Positions 8,786-17,043 of a DNA stretch of 20,914 nt are shown here, in pieces (the first letter of the stretch is position 1; each line of letters starts with the position of its first letter). The position numbers and the translations under genes are program-made. The stretch lies in assembly GCA_009731375.1 (NCBI GenBank), contig BJOX01000070.1:872679-893592 (forward strand), given 5' to 3'. This DNA comes from Paulinella micropora. Taxonomy: Eukaryota; Cercozoa; Imbricatea; Euglyphida. The notes under the pieces were generated by a model. The model saw only the letters and a program-made list of their open reading frames with translations. It was not told the origin of the DNA and made no database searches.

Positions 8786-10012
8786 TTATTGGTCTTCAAT
8801 AAAATTCACAATAACATTAACATTTCCGCCACCAGCTCCAGAAAGTGTTTTTTGGGTGAATGTTAAAACATCACTCGGTGACAATTGAATATCGTAATTT
8901 CTAAGGTTGAGTATTTGGCTTGACCCGCTCGTAATATAAAGCTCGAGAAGGGTAGTGCCACCAGCGATGGCAGATGCTTTTGAGTCTGTATCTACAATAG
9001 AATATTTGGTATCAACATCAGCAAAACCCGCTCCTGTTAATGTTCCATTTAATACCAATTTTGCGATAATTGTTTTACTGTCCTCGTTCGTGATGCTTAT
9101 CAATGTAGGAAACACAGTTGAATAGTTGGTTATGTAAGCACCACCACTATCAAACACTTCTTTATTCCTAATACTGAATACAGGACCTTCTGTAGCAGTC
9201 GCCGCCTTGGTTCCTTCAACTTCGTTCGTTATACTCGTGTTTATATTGTTAGTCCCTTCAATAAACATACTAACACTCGCAGTCTTTAACGATTGAAATC
9301 CAGTTCCAACACCATTCTTAAACATTCGTGCGACAAATGGAAGCGATGTATTTCGCAAGCTCACACCTGTATTAGCATTCGCATATTTAATCATATGGAC
9401 CAATTGAAATTCTCCAGTCGCAGGACCAAAGCCCAGATATTGAAATTTAATCTGGAATACATTACCTTTGGTCCAATCAATAATCGGCATATCTTTGGTT
9501 CCGTTGCAAGGGTCATCCCAGTTTGCTTGTGCGATAATAGTGTCATTTCCTCCTTTACAATGAACAATATTCATACCAGTATTTTTGTCTTTGTAGAAAT
9601 AGAAACCATCATTCAATCCGCTATCTCCTAACCCGATAAACGAATAGTAGTCTTTCGTTTCATCAGTAGTCCATAAAGCAGTGAAGCAGGCTAAAACTCT
9701 CATACCAGTTCTGTATTTAATTCTTGTTTTACTTAACAAAATGGCATCGGCAGTAGTCTTTCCTTCTGTTTTCAATTCGGCCATATTCGCATTAAATGCT
9801 ACGGTATCATTAGTTTGAGTTAATGTCCATATTCGTGTATTGATAGTGTATGGAAAAATCTCCTGAACAACTGGTGTTAATTGACCGACCAATGCTTCGC
9901 CGAAAGCTGTTTTCATACTATTGGTTTCAACATTACCATCGTAGCCGACTTTAACATTTATACAATCTCCGTCAGGGTTTTGTGCTATCAAATTTCTCTG
10001 GTGAGAGGTCAT
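8786..10012 (-). CDS. Fibre-like structural protein, intact
   Basis: Intact 408-codon ORF from ATG 10012 to TAA, the only long viral gene without a lesion. The protein is Gly/Thr/Asn/Ser-rich with little charge clustering and is predicted to be mostly beta strand. The N-terminal part contains FGEALVGQLTPVVQEIFPY, a pattern I recognise from phage and giant-virus fibre or tail-fibre-like structural proteins. The same family typically has the motifs seen later (IGLGD..DG, FQIKFQYLGFG, LVHMIKYAN, LPFVARM). The C terminus forms a repetitive beta-rich stretch (NYDIQLSPSDVLTFTQ). A receptor-binding or capsid-decoration role is inferred. It lies 76 bp downstream of the major capsid gene on the same strand, fitting a structural block. 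No transmembrane segment or signal peptide was seen. Confidence 0.65.
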   Translation of the reverse strand: MTSHQRNLIAQNPDGDCINVKVGYDGNVETNSMKTAFGEALVGQLTPVVQEIFPYTINTRIWTLTQTNDTVAFNANMAELKTEGKTTADAILLSKTRIKYRTGMRVLACFTALWTTDETKDYYSFIGLGDSGLNDGFYFYKDKNTGMNIVHCKGGNDTIIAQANWDDPCNGTKDMPIIDWTKGNVFQIKFQYLGFGPATGEFQLVHMIKYANANTGVSLRNTSLPFVARMFKNGVGTGFQSLKTASVSMFIEGTNNINTSITNEVEGTKAATATEGPVFSIRNKEVFDSGGAYITNYSTVFPTLISITNEDSKTIIAKLVLNGTLTGAGFADVDTKYSIVDTDSKASAIAGGTTLLELYITSGSSQILNLRNYDIQLSPSDVLTFTQKTLSGAGGGNVNVIVNFIEDQ

Positions 10013-10088
10013 AGTTTCTATGTATCAAAAAAATAAATTAACTAACAAAAATTAATAATTACCTCTTACCTAACTGTCGGGTGGGGGT
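10013..10088 (-). promoter_or_regulatory. Spacer between capsid and fibre-like genes
   Basis: This AT-rich gap on the minus strand, with a run of A/T just upstream of the fibre-like ATG (about 10020-10050), could hold that gene's promoter. The G-rich tract gtcgggtggggg (10077-10088) directly follows the capsid stop codon. Confidence 0.25.
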
Positions 10089-11585
10089 TTAAGACATCAA
10101 AATTTCAATTCCCTTAACAAGCACACTTCGTTGAAGAATGGCAAATGTGTAGTGATTGAGATTATTTCCCGCAGTAGTTGAAACGAATTCATATCGTCTC
10201 TCGGTGTCTAGGCTCAAACCGCTTACCTCATAGCCGTCAGTATCCTTATCGCACAGCGGACGGTTGTTATCCCAAGTATCAACGTGAAACCAGTTGTAAT
10301 GATAGACATTAGAATTCAAAATGGCACTACCCTTCAACTTATCTTTTAGAAGCATATAGTCTTCATTATTTGAGTGTTAATATCAAATTGTTGAATACGG
10401 CTTCCGTCAAGAGTTGTATAATATGTCTGAACTTTACGACTGGTGGCCCCACCGCATAACCAGTAGGTAAGTTGCTATTATCAAATGAAGTATTAGCACT
10501 CTCAGTGTTGTGGAAGGCGGCTGTATAGATACGGCGAATTCTTTCACCCTGCGAGCGGTTCATTTTTACGACATAGTTCTGTTGTGATGATGAAAGGTTC
10601 TGCTTCCAAGCAATTGGATATTCAATCTTAAACGGGAAGCCTTCGCCCGCAATCTTTTGTTGAACCCCCACAGTAACATTAGGGTCAGTCTCCACAGCAA
10701 GAAACAGATTTAGGTTAGAGACAGTAGCACCAACAGCAGTAGCCGCCGCACCAGTGGAAATAGAACTCGCATCAGTTCCATAGAATGAAGTGCGAGCAGT
10801 GCTCTCCCACACAATTTGTAGGTCCAGAATTTCATTAAATCCGATAGTTTTATCCAGTTCAAAAATTGTTCCAAACAGCATTCCCAAAGGAAACTTAACA
10901 CTAATAGCAGGGTCGGCACCATTATCAGTCCCGCCTTAAAAATACTTAGCCTCCTCAAAAGGAACATCAACAAGACTATAAGTTCCAGCATTTGCGGAGG
11001 TTGCGGTATCATCATGACGACGAACAGCGACGAGTGGCACTTTGTAGTAAGCTTGAACAGCAGCCTTAAGACCAGCAGCATCTGCCGCATCGGTAATTGC
11101 TTTTCTTTCCGCTACGGTTCCTATCTCAATTCTACCCGCATTACACTTTTGAAGCATAGCACCAGAATTACCTATCTTCTTGTCATCATCATAAGCACCG
11201 TGGTTTTCAAGCGCCATAAATTTTTCATACTTAATTTCAGGTTTCCATATCACCTTAGTGTAGTTTCCCACGTGTTGAAGATTGCACAAATACTGCCCGC
11301 TTCGGCTTCGTAGTTCAATAGTTTTAATCATACTCAGACAATCCATAAAAATACCATTGTAGCAGCCAGCACCACCTGCCTGTGCAGGAGTGTAAGTAAA
11401 TCGCAGCACAGACCTCGCAAGGTTCAAAGGGCGGGTAGGAATTTCAAAGGTGCTTTCCATACCACCAGCAGTAGTAAGTGCGACATTTGCTGACCCTTCA
11501 CGGCTAGTAAGCTTATTCAACTCATACTTGCCTGTGAGTAGTTCCTTAGTCTGATGGACTAGTTCTCCTCCGTATTGGACTGGCA
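10089..11585 (-). pseudogene. Major capsid protein, broken
   Basis: About 499 codons from ATG 11585 to TAA 10091-10089, the usual length for PLV double-jelly-roll major capsid proteins, which form the hexons of the icosahedral shell. I chose the ATG before PVQYGGELVHQ. Supporting features are the position between penton and fibre genes, beta-rich sequence, and stretches such as ARSVLRFTYTP near the N terminus, EFIPTR-like text (FEIPTRPLNL) and PFKIEYPIAW in the second half. Lesions are an in-frame TAA at 10938-10936 (residue about 217) and two one-base frameshifts near 10430 and 10360; the frame is otherwise open. The assignment rests on context and sequence style, not on a search. A capsid role is likely; intact function from this copy is not. 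Confidence 0.75.
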
Positions 11586-11650
11586 TTTTTTTCTTTAGTT
11601 TGCAAATCAACAGCACTATATCTTATAGATAAAAAATAAATAATTATAAA
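11586..11650 (-). promoter_or_regulatory. Spacer between penton and major capsid genes
   Basis: This is an AT-rich gap of 65 bp with a weak hairpin (tatct at 11619-11623 pairing with agata at 11627-11631). It could carry the 3' end signal of the penton gene and the promoter of the capsid gene. Evidence is weak. Confidence 0.2.
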
Positions 11651-12461
11651 TTAACGAGATTTTAACAAATTAAAAAATGAATTAAATAAATTAAAATAAT
11701 TAGTCTCGCGATAAATTAACAATATCATAACAATGCCCAACCCGTTAAGATTAATGGCTTGGTCGTTTTCGTCAGTCAAGTAAAACCGATACACATTGTT
11801 TGAGTTTGTAGATAGTCGTTTTCCGTATTCACTTCCCGAGCCATTGTAGATAACAGAGCCGAACGGTATTTCATTCGCAGTGTATATTTCCTGTAATACG
11901 TGGTTATCACCTTCTCCAATGAGGTCGCTTTGTAGATACAATGTTTTTTCACCAGTCAAGATTATGACATTTGGAGACCTCGGTATTATTAGCGAAGAAA
12001 TATGTTGAGCCACGGTCAAAACCCATAACTTCGTGGATACGTGTTTGACTGTCAAATATGAACCGCGGTTGGATGCCTCCATTGTTTGCTACGGTAAATA
12101 ATAGCTTGCCATCTTCTGGGTCGGTGTTTGTGTTGTTGCTTGTTATTGTGTATGTGTAATCGTTGGGGCTGTCTGCGGTTAGCACCTCGGCCAGCTTATT
12201 TTTTAAGTTGTTCATTGTGTAGTTGCCATCTGGTATCGTAATGAGTGCCTCATAGCCATCTTCACTCAGAGTAAAAGTGTTATAAGGACTTGCCACAGAG
12301 TAATATGATTTCGGCACATAGATACGAAGTATTTTACAATGTGTCGGGTTGTCTAGCCCTTTCATATCAATGGAGTGAGTGAAATCGCTGTCTGTGCCAT
12401 TTATCCTATTTTTGCTATTTACGTAATAGATACCACTACTTCGCCCGGCTCTATATTCCAT
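11651..12461 (-). pseudogene. Minor capsid (penton) protein, one frameshift
   Basis: About 270 codons from ATG 12461 to TAA at 11651. The N-terminal part reads YYVNSKNRINGTDSDFTHSI then ILRIYVPKSYYSV, and the C-terminal part, in a second frame, reads GSVIYNGSGSEYGKRLS, then VYRFYLTDENDQAINLNG. That combination, with the final LNG plus hydrophobic strand, is typical of PLV/virophage single-jelly-roll penton proteins that occupy the capsid vertices. The frame changes at about 11965-11990. It lies directly upstream of the major capsid gene on the same strand, the standard PLV arrangement. Family assignment is good. Confidence 0.75.
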
Positions 12462-12555
12462 AGTAAGTGCTTTTTTTTCAAAAAACCACTTACAATCTCA
12501 AAAAATTATATATATAGAAAAATATATTTTTGTTTTTTAAATTTGCTCAACCATA
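12462..12555 (-). promoter_or_regulatory. AT-rich upstream region of penton gene
   Basis: On the minus strand an A/T-rich run including atatatataat (about 12506-12517) lies 45-55 bp upstream of the penton ATG and could act as a TATA element. Inferred from position. Confidence 0.3.
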
Positions 12556-12567
12556 AATGGGGGGTGC

Positions 12568-12583
12568 GGGGGGCTTGCCCCTG
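12568..12583 (-). terminator. GC hairpin after protease stop
   Basis: Gggg at 12570-12573 pairs with cccc at 12578-12581 around cttg, just past the protease stop codon (12587-12589) on the minus strand, inside an otherwise AT-rich gap. By analogy with the hairpin-linked polyadenylation known in mimivirus-group viruses it may mark the transcript end. That role is inferred. Confidence 0.4.
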
Positions 12584-12586
12584 CTG

Positions 12587-13285
12587 TTAAATAAAAGTAT
12601 CAAAGCCATAACCATTCTGTGCTTTTAACTTCTCCGCTTCTTTTTCTTTTAAGGCAGTCCATCCACTGGCGAATTTAAATCTGATTCCTTTCGCCCGCTC
12701 TAAAAGAAACCGCATACTATGCCATCCGCATGTATCGCTCGTATCACTTTGTTGCTTAACCATATTTACTTTCATTAATAAAAAACTATCAGGACGGCTT
12801 TTATCTAACAGTTGTTTCATTTGATGTTGGAAAAGTTGAGTCGGCTCATATTCTGCTAGCGGGTCATAAACTTCAACAGTCCTGTCTCCATTCAAAGAAA
12901 TCCAAACTGCTATCCAGTGCGAGCCACCTTGATTATGGCGGTCCAAGTTCATTATGAAACCGTATCGCTTTCTGCTTCCTGGGTTCAAAGTGTTGAGTTG
13001 GTCGCTTGGAACTGTGCCGAGAAACCACTTATGTTTTTTCATAATCTCATTTATTTCGTGTGTCATTAAACCTTTATAGGGGTCTGATGTGGGGGTGCCT
13101 GTTCCATCTTGAGGAGTGTCGTTTTCTAAAGGTGGTGGTTGTGTATCTTGTGATGGTTGTGTGTCTGCTTGGGGTGCTTGTTGTTGGTCTGCTTGGGTTG
13201 GTTGTTGTTGGTCTGCTTGGGGTGCTTGTTGTTGGTCTGCTTGGGGTGCTGGTGCTTGCCCTGTATCATCTCTAATATTAGTTGT
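12587..13285 (-). pseudogene. Adenain/Ulp1-type cysteine protease with Q-rich linker
   Basis: Capsid maturation protease. The frame is open from 13285 to TAA 12587; the internal ATG at 13066 would give 159 codons covering the whole catalytic domain. Visible are the lead (THEINEIMKKHKWFLGTVPS), the catalytic His strand (GSHWIAVW, about 12916), the Asp (VYDPLA, about 12867), and the Cys in DTCGWH (about 12729): the His-Asp-Cys order of adenovirus-type proteases. Upstream of 13066 the same frame encodes a Pro/Gln linker with four 24-bp repeats (QAPQADQQ type) and then a TAA at 13288-13286. This suggests the protease was the C-terminal domain of a longer protein encoded through 14237, now separated by frameshifts. 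A stand-alone protease starting at 13066 is the alternative. Protease identity is good. Confidence 0.8.
13158..13255 (-). repeat. Four 24-bp repeats in protease linker
   Basis: Four near-identical 24-bp units (minus strand caagcaccccaagcagacca-type) encode QAPQADQQ, QPTQADQQ and variants. The repeated glycine-free, Gln/Pro/Ala/Asp-rich linker joins the upstream region to the protease domain. Copy number could vary. Confidence 0.8.
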
Positions 13286-14237
13286 TTAGCCTCTGGCGAA
13301 TTAGGGGTTGGTTGTTGTGTAGGGGTGTGGTGGGTGGTTGTTTTGTCTGGGGTGTTTTCTTTTCTGAGGTCTTAGCTTCTTTTAGAAGTTTATCTAGTCT
13401 GTCCCAACAGTCCTCAGGAGAAGTTATGTTTTCGGTAAATTTTTGAGTGTATAACCATCGTTTCAATGTCTCGGAATAATTTTTCTTTTTACCTTTTGGT
13501 TTTACAATTTTAATATCAATACCTGCTTTTATGAGATTGGATACTACGGAATTATTTTTAGGTTTTCCAGCATTTGCTCGCATTAATCTCACACCCTCTG
13601 AAAACATAGCATCAATAATTATTTTTCTCTTTTCGTCTTCCAAATCTTTTGCTTGCTTATTTACTTCATTAGTTATATCCGTTATTCCACTCGGAGATGA
13701 TTGTGGAATGTGTATTTTTGGTGTTTTTTCTTCAATAGGTGGGTTAAAAGTCCTTGCTTAGTTCTCAGTAATTCCTTAATAAGTCGTTGCTCTTTCCTGA
13801 GTTTTCTGTCCTTTTCATCCTGTCTTTCTTTTATGTCGGCTAATTCTTTGCGGTGTTGCCTCTTCCTTTCCTGGTCTTTTTCTTCAATGTCCACTTTCTC
13901 CTTCTTGTCTATGGCTTCTATCTTTTCATATTTCTCCTGTTTTAGTTTATCTAAGTGGTCTTGAATAGCAATCCTTGGTATTTTGCTCAATCTCGGCTAA
14001 GCTTTGAACTTTTCGTAAGTCTTCCTTCTTTGTCTGTGTCCGCTTCGGTCTGCTTAAATATTTCATAAACAGTTTAACAATTTGAAGTGTTGATAAGTCA
14101 TTTGTTTTCTTTCCAAAGTTTAGATATGCTCGTTTGCCTTTTACTTTGATATATGGCCGACCATCTTTCGTTCTGTATATTCTGGGTGGTCGTTGTTTAA
14201 GTTTCTTTCGCATACCTCCACGGGTTTTGGTCTTCAT
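13268..14237 (-). pseudogene. Basic and coiled-coil protein upstream of protease, broken
   Basis: Starts at ATG 14237. The first ~85 codons are strongly basic with RIYRTKDGRPYIKVKGKRAYL, a motif style seen near the start of PLV protease-linked proteins. A frameshift near 13985 leads into ~90 residues of highly charged helix (KQEKYEKIEAIDKKEKVDIE onwards), a clear coiled-coil candidate. Another near 13725 leads into a mixed alpha region (DAMFSEGVRLMRANAGKP, later WLYTQKF). One more near 13320-13340 leads into a short SPEAKQLILEMIQG stretch and then the Q-rich linker of the protease. Three reading-frame changes and one stop separate the pieces, so the original may have been one ~550-codon gene ending in the protease. 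The basic-plus-coiled-coil part could be a scaffold or core organiser; that function is inferred. Confidence 0.5.
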
Positions 14238-14352
14238 ACTGTCATATATTAATGTTTAAAAAAATAATAGAAAGTTTAGTTTAATATTTGAACCCACCGC
14301 GGGGTTGTAGGGGGAGCAGGTTGCAAAGCTACTTTTGCAAAACGTACCCCTA
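14238..14352 (-). terminator. Nested hairpin after the core-protein stop
   Basis: Outer stem gtagggg (14307-14313) pairs with cccctac (14347-14353) and encloses an inner stem ttgcaaa (14321-14327) with tttgcaa (14334-14340). The outer arm touches the TAG stop of the basic protein gene. It is likely a transcript-end structure on the minus strand. The remaining bases to 14238 are AT-rich and would hold the promoter of the next gene. Confidence 0.4.
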
Positions 14353-14672
14353 CTAGAATTTAAGTGCCCCACAGCCTCGTTGCTTTCTGTATCCCATATC
14401 GCTAGCAACCTTTTGAACTTTGTCAGCATAAGGAACACCAACCCTATCCAAAGCTTCAGCTAAGCGAGAGATTGTTTTGTCTTTTTTCAAATAGTTATTA
14501 ACAGACCTAAATGTATTGCCGACCTTTTCCCAATTTACTTTCCCTCTCTTTTGCCACAACCCTTTTGTTTCTTGCGACCAGTTTTCTTTTTTCCGCCCGC
14601 CATTGTGTTTGAGTTTCTTGTTATTTTTCCGACTGTTGGAATGACTTCAACCCTTGTTGTTTTCACGACCAT
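14353..14672 (-). pseudogene. Small basic core-like protein, one frameshift
   Basis: Two in-frame ATGs are available, 14672 and 14603. The longer start adds 23 residues (VVKTTRVEVIPTVGKI) without a stop and is preferred because a TATA-like run lies upstream. From 14603 the protein reads AGGKKKTGRKKQKG, then a one-base shift near 14555-14575 moves to a frame reading VNWEKVGNTFRSVNNYLKKD and ending GYRKQRGCGALKF before TAG 14355-14353. The Lys/Arg-rich, glycine-tailed small protein suggests a DNA-condensing core protein, as small basic proteins near the capsid genes often are in PLVs and adenoviruses. Similarity is by style, not by a recognised domain. Confidence 0.5.
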
Positions 14673-14730
14673 GCACCTCCGGTTTTTGGTGAAGTTCTAT
14701 AATATATGAAAAAAAAATTAAATTATAAAA

Positions 14731-15455
14731 TCATAAAAATCGTTTATTGAAATTTTGCCTTAGTTCGTCCGATACAGCATCCACATATAAAAAGTTAAAC
14801 CTCTCTTTCGTCGCCTCGTGATATTTTTCTATGAAGTAGTCTAAATCATATCCAAGGTCTAAATGTTTATACACGAGTTCTATTTTATCAGTACTCTGCC
14901 CAGGAAAAATAAGAAGGTAGTCCAGCTGTTAATCGCCTCAGGCCGTAAGTCGTTAAGATACTGCGAACTCATAATTACCTTTGACTTGTAGTGTCTATTT
15001 TTTTTCAACAGGTCGCTCACAGACTTATCCCTCAACCCACTACCCAAATCATCAAGGATGAACACAACCTCAGGAGTTTGATACTTGGATGGTATTTCTG
15101 CGGGTGCTTCTTGTTTTTTCTTTTCCCCCTCTTTACCAAAGTATAAAAACTTCGGCTTCGGTTCTTCCCGCAGTTCTCGCACAATCTCGCCTTCTTCTTG
15201 CTCTTCGTCTGGCTTGTTGAGCTTGTCTAACTCGTAATCAATCACACTGTATCCGTCCGTTTTCAAATATGTGTATAGCCATCGGGTTTCCCTTCTTCTT
15301 GAAGTACTTAACCATTTCTTTGTAGATGTGGTCCTTGTGTATTGTGCTGGCGATAATAACAATACGGGTCTTTTTGTCAGTCGTCCTTTTCAGGATTTCG
15401 AACAGTGCGGTCGTCTTGCCACTCTTCCGTCGGAGATATACCGTTACCGGGAATA
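14731..15455 (-). pseudogene. FtsK/HerA-type packaging ATPase, broken
   Basis: DNA-packaging ATPase of the PLV/NCLDV A32-like group, which pumps the genome into the capsid. Walker A reads RRKSGKTTALF (about 15409-15432), preceded by a hydrophobic strand (IFPVTVYL). Walker B reads VVFILDDLG (about 15045-15073), followed by a SSQYLNDLRPEAINSWTTF segment typical of this family's sensor region. Between them is a long acidic/charged insert (KPDEEQEEGEIVRE). Frameshifts occur near 15265-15300 and at a short T run near 14907, after which the last ~58 codons continue to TGA 14733-14731. The N terminus is lost: an in-frame TAA precedes the beta strand at about 15463-15465, where retroelement sequence begins. 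The missing start may be the short ORF at 20637-20679. Family assignment is good. Confidence 0.75.
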
Positions 15456-15464
15456 TCCGTTACC

Positions 15465-15946
15465 TAATTTGTCTTCATTGGCAAATTCACGTAAACTTAT
15501 TCTCGACCGGCCCTCCTTGCTAATTACCTATGTAATACCATTTTTGCATACTTGTTTACTGAGTTGTACAATACATCTTGTCTGGACATTCTTGAATCAT
15601 CAAGAATAAGGCATTGTCCCCGTCGGGACTTATGTAGGCCAGTCAATTGTAGAACGGATAGCATAGATGGAACGGATAGGTGTCGTAGCTACTAGGGTGC
15701 TCAAGCAGCACAGTCTGTACCTCAGAATTAAAAGGTAACCACACTGCATAAGTGAGCTGTAAACACTTGGACAATAATAACGGATTAGTAATACTGGGAC
15801 GTTAATATTGACTAGTTATTGAATATAGAGAGTGATCAATCGCCTTTGCCCACCCTCTGCGCTTAATAACCTTTTATTCCGGCAAGTACCGTTGCCCGTC
15901 AGCTAGTGAGTCTTCCGGCTCGGAAGATTTACAACTCTGTCGGTTA
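15465..15946 (+). other. Retroelement 5' leader, possible LTR remnant
   Basis: Some 480 bp without a convincing ORF precede the gag ATG. It contains hairpins attcttga/tcaagaat (15588-15595 with 15600-15607) and tcttccg/cggaaga (15911-15917 with 15921-15927, loop gct), the latter 20 bp upstream of gag. A CCGTTACC direct repeat lies at 15441-15448 and 15457-15464 at the ATPase junction. No primer-binding site for initiator tRNA could be recognised. It may include part of a 5' LTR. Confidence 0.35.
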
Positions 15947-17043
15947 ATGAGCCTTGTTCGCGAGAAGACGGGCAAGAAGAGCCATACAAACAGCATTCCT
16001 GAGCTTGAGCAGGTCTTTGAAGACCGATATCAAACTTGGGAGTTCACGTTTAAGATGGTAGCGACCTCTGAGAGCTCACAGCTAGGAGACATAGTTAGTT
16101 TCATTGCAAAGCATCCAGAGAAAGCTGAAGAGAAATACCCATGGGATGAGTCTGCATTTAGTGTAGATGAACAGTACAGTACAGAGTCAGACACTAGCGA
16201 CAGTGACTCAGCAGCTCGTACAGAACTTAAGACACTTGCAACATCATCAGACGCTGAGGCCTCTATACCAAAAGAGAGCCAAGATGCACGCATGCGACCG
16301 AAAGAACGAAGTAAGTCAAAGAAAGAAAGAAGATCGAGAAGACGTAGACTAAAAGAACGCAAGGAACACGCAAAGGCGATGCGAAAGCTAAGCCTTTATG
16401 TTTCCGTTGCCTTCAAGCATCCAACACTCATAGCTTTATGCATGACTGTCTCGGATGGCAACCCTATACGCATGATGGTGCTTGCTAAGCGCTGGTATGG
16501 GGGTGCCAACGCAGCAGGAATGATAAAACGTATGCTTGTTTTTATTTCATCCTACCCAAGAGGGGACATTGAGTTGTGGCTGGATAGAAATAGGTATCTT
16601 GAAGAGTGCAATCAGCGCGACTACGGAGGTAAAATTCCTGACGAATTCTTTTCTTCTTTTCTCTTAATGAAGTTTAAGAAACATACAGTTTTCGCGGGGT
16701 TGGATACTATGGTATACCAACTCGGTCGCGAAGACCGACTGAACCACCCTGAGGTGGAGAGAGTCATACGCCAAGTCTGGCAAAATTTTCGTTTGAATTC
16801 TGGTCCGGAATCTCGGGTAAACCAGACTAGGCAAATGACACACAAACCCAACACAACCACATTCATTCGCAGACCGGCACAAGGTACGTTTGTAGCTACA
16901 GAGAGCGAGGGTGAGGAAGAGAAGGGTGGTTGCTAAGTGTGGGGCAAAGGACCATTGGCGCGCGACGTGCCCAAAGTTGCCTTGCACACGGTGCAAGGGC
17001 AAAAAGCACAATCGTGCTCAATGTCCTCGTGCGAAGACAATGG
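15947..17043 (+). pseudogene. Gag with two CCHC zinc knuckles, one frameshift
   Basis: Nucleocapsid/capsid protein of the copia element. ATG 15947 opens a 329-codon frame: an acidic region, a strongly basic stretch near residues 120-145 (ERSKSKKERRSRRRRLKE), then a helical capsid-like part (about 145-270). The frame breaks near 16935, exactly between the first and second Cys of zinc knuckle 1. In the next frame follow KCGAKDHWRATCP and CTRCKGKKHNRAQCP, both CX2CX4HX4C, the retroviral-type RNA-binding knuckles. One base is missing between the frames. After the second knuckle the sequence continues acidic and low-complexity (EEQGEEEDVDLFEG). Confidence 0.7.

Noticed and set aside
9293-9631. Plus-strand 112-codon ORF inside the fibre-like gene
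   Set aside because: It is an antisense shadow of an intact 408-codon gene.
10710-11090. Minus-strand 126-codon ORF in the capsid gene
   Set aside because: It is Leu-rich, out of frame with the capsid reading frame and explained by it.
13060-13375. Plus-strand VGLLGVL-type repeat ORFs
   Set aside because: They are the antisense of the QAPQADQQ repeat linker in the protease gene.
15271-15609. Plus-strand ORF crossing the ATPase and retroelement junction
   Set aside because: It overlaps the Walker A region on the other strand and has no recognisable domain.
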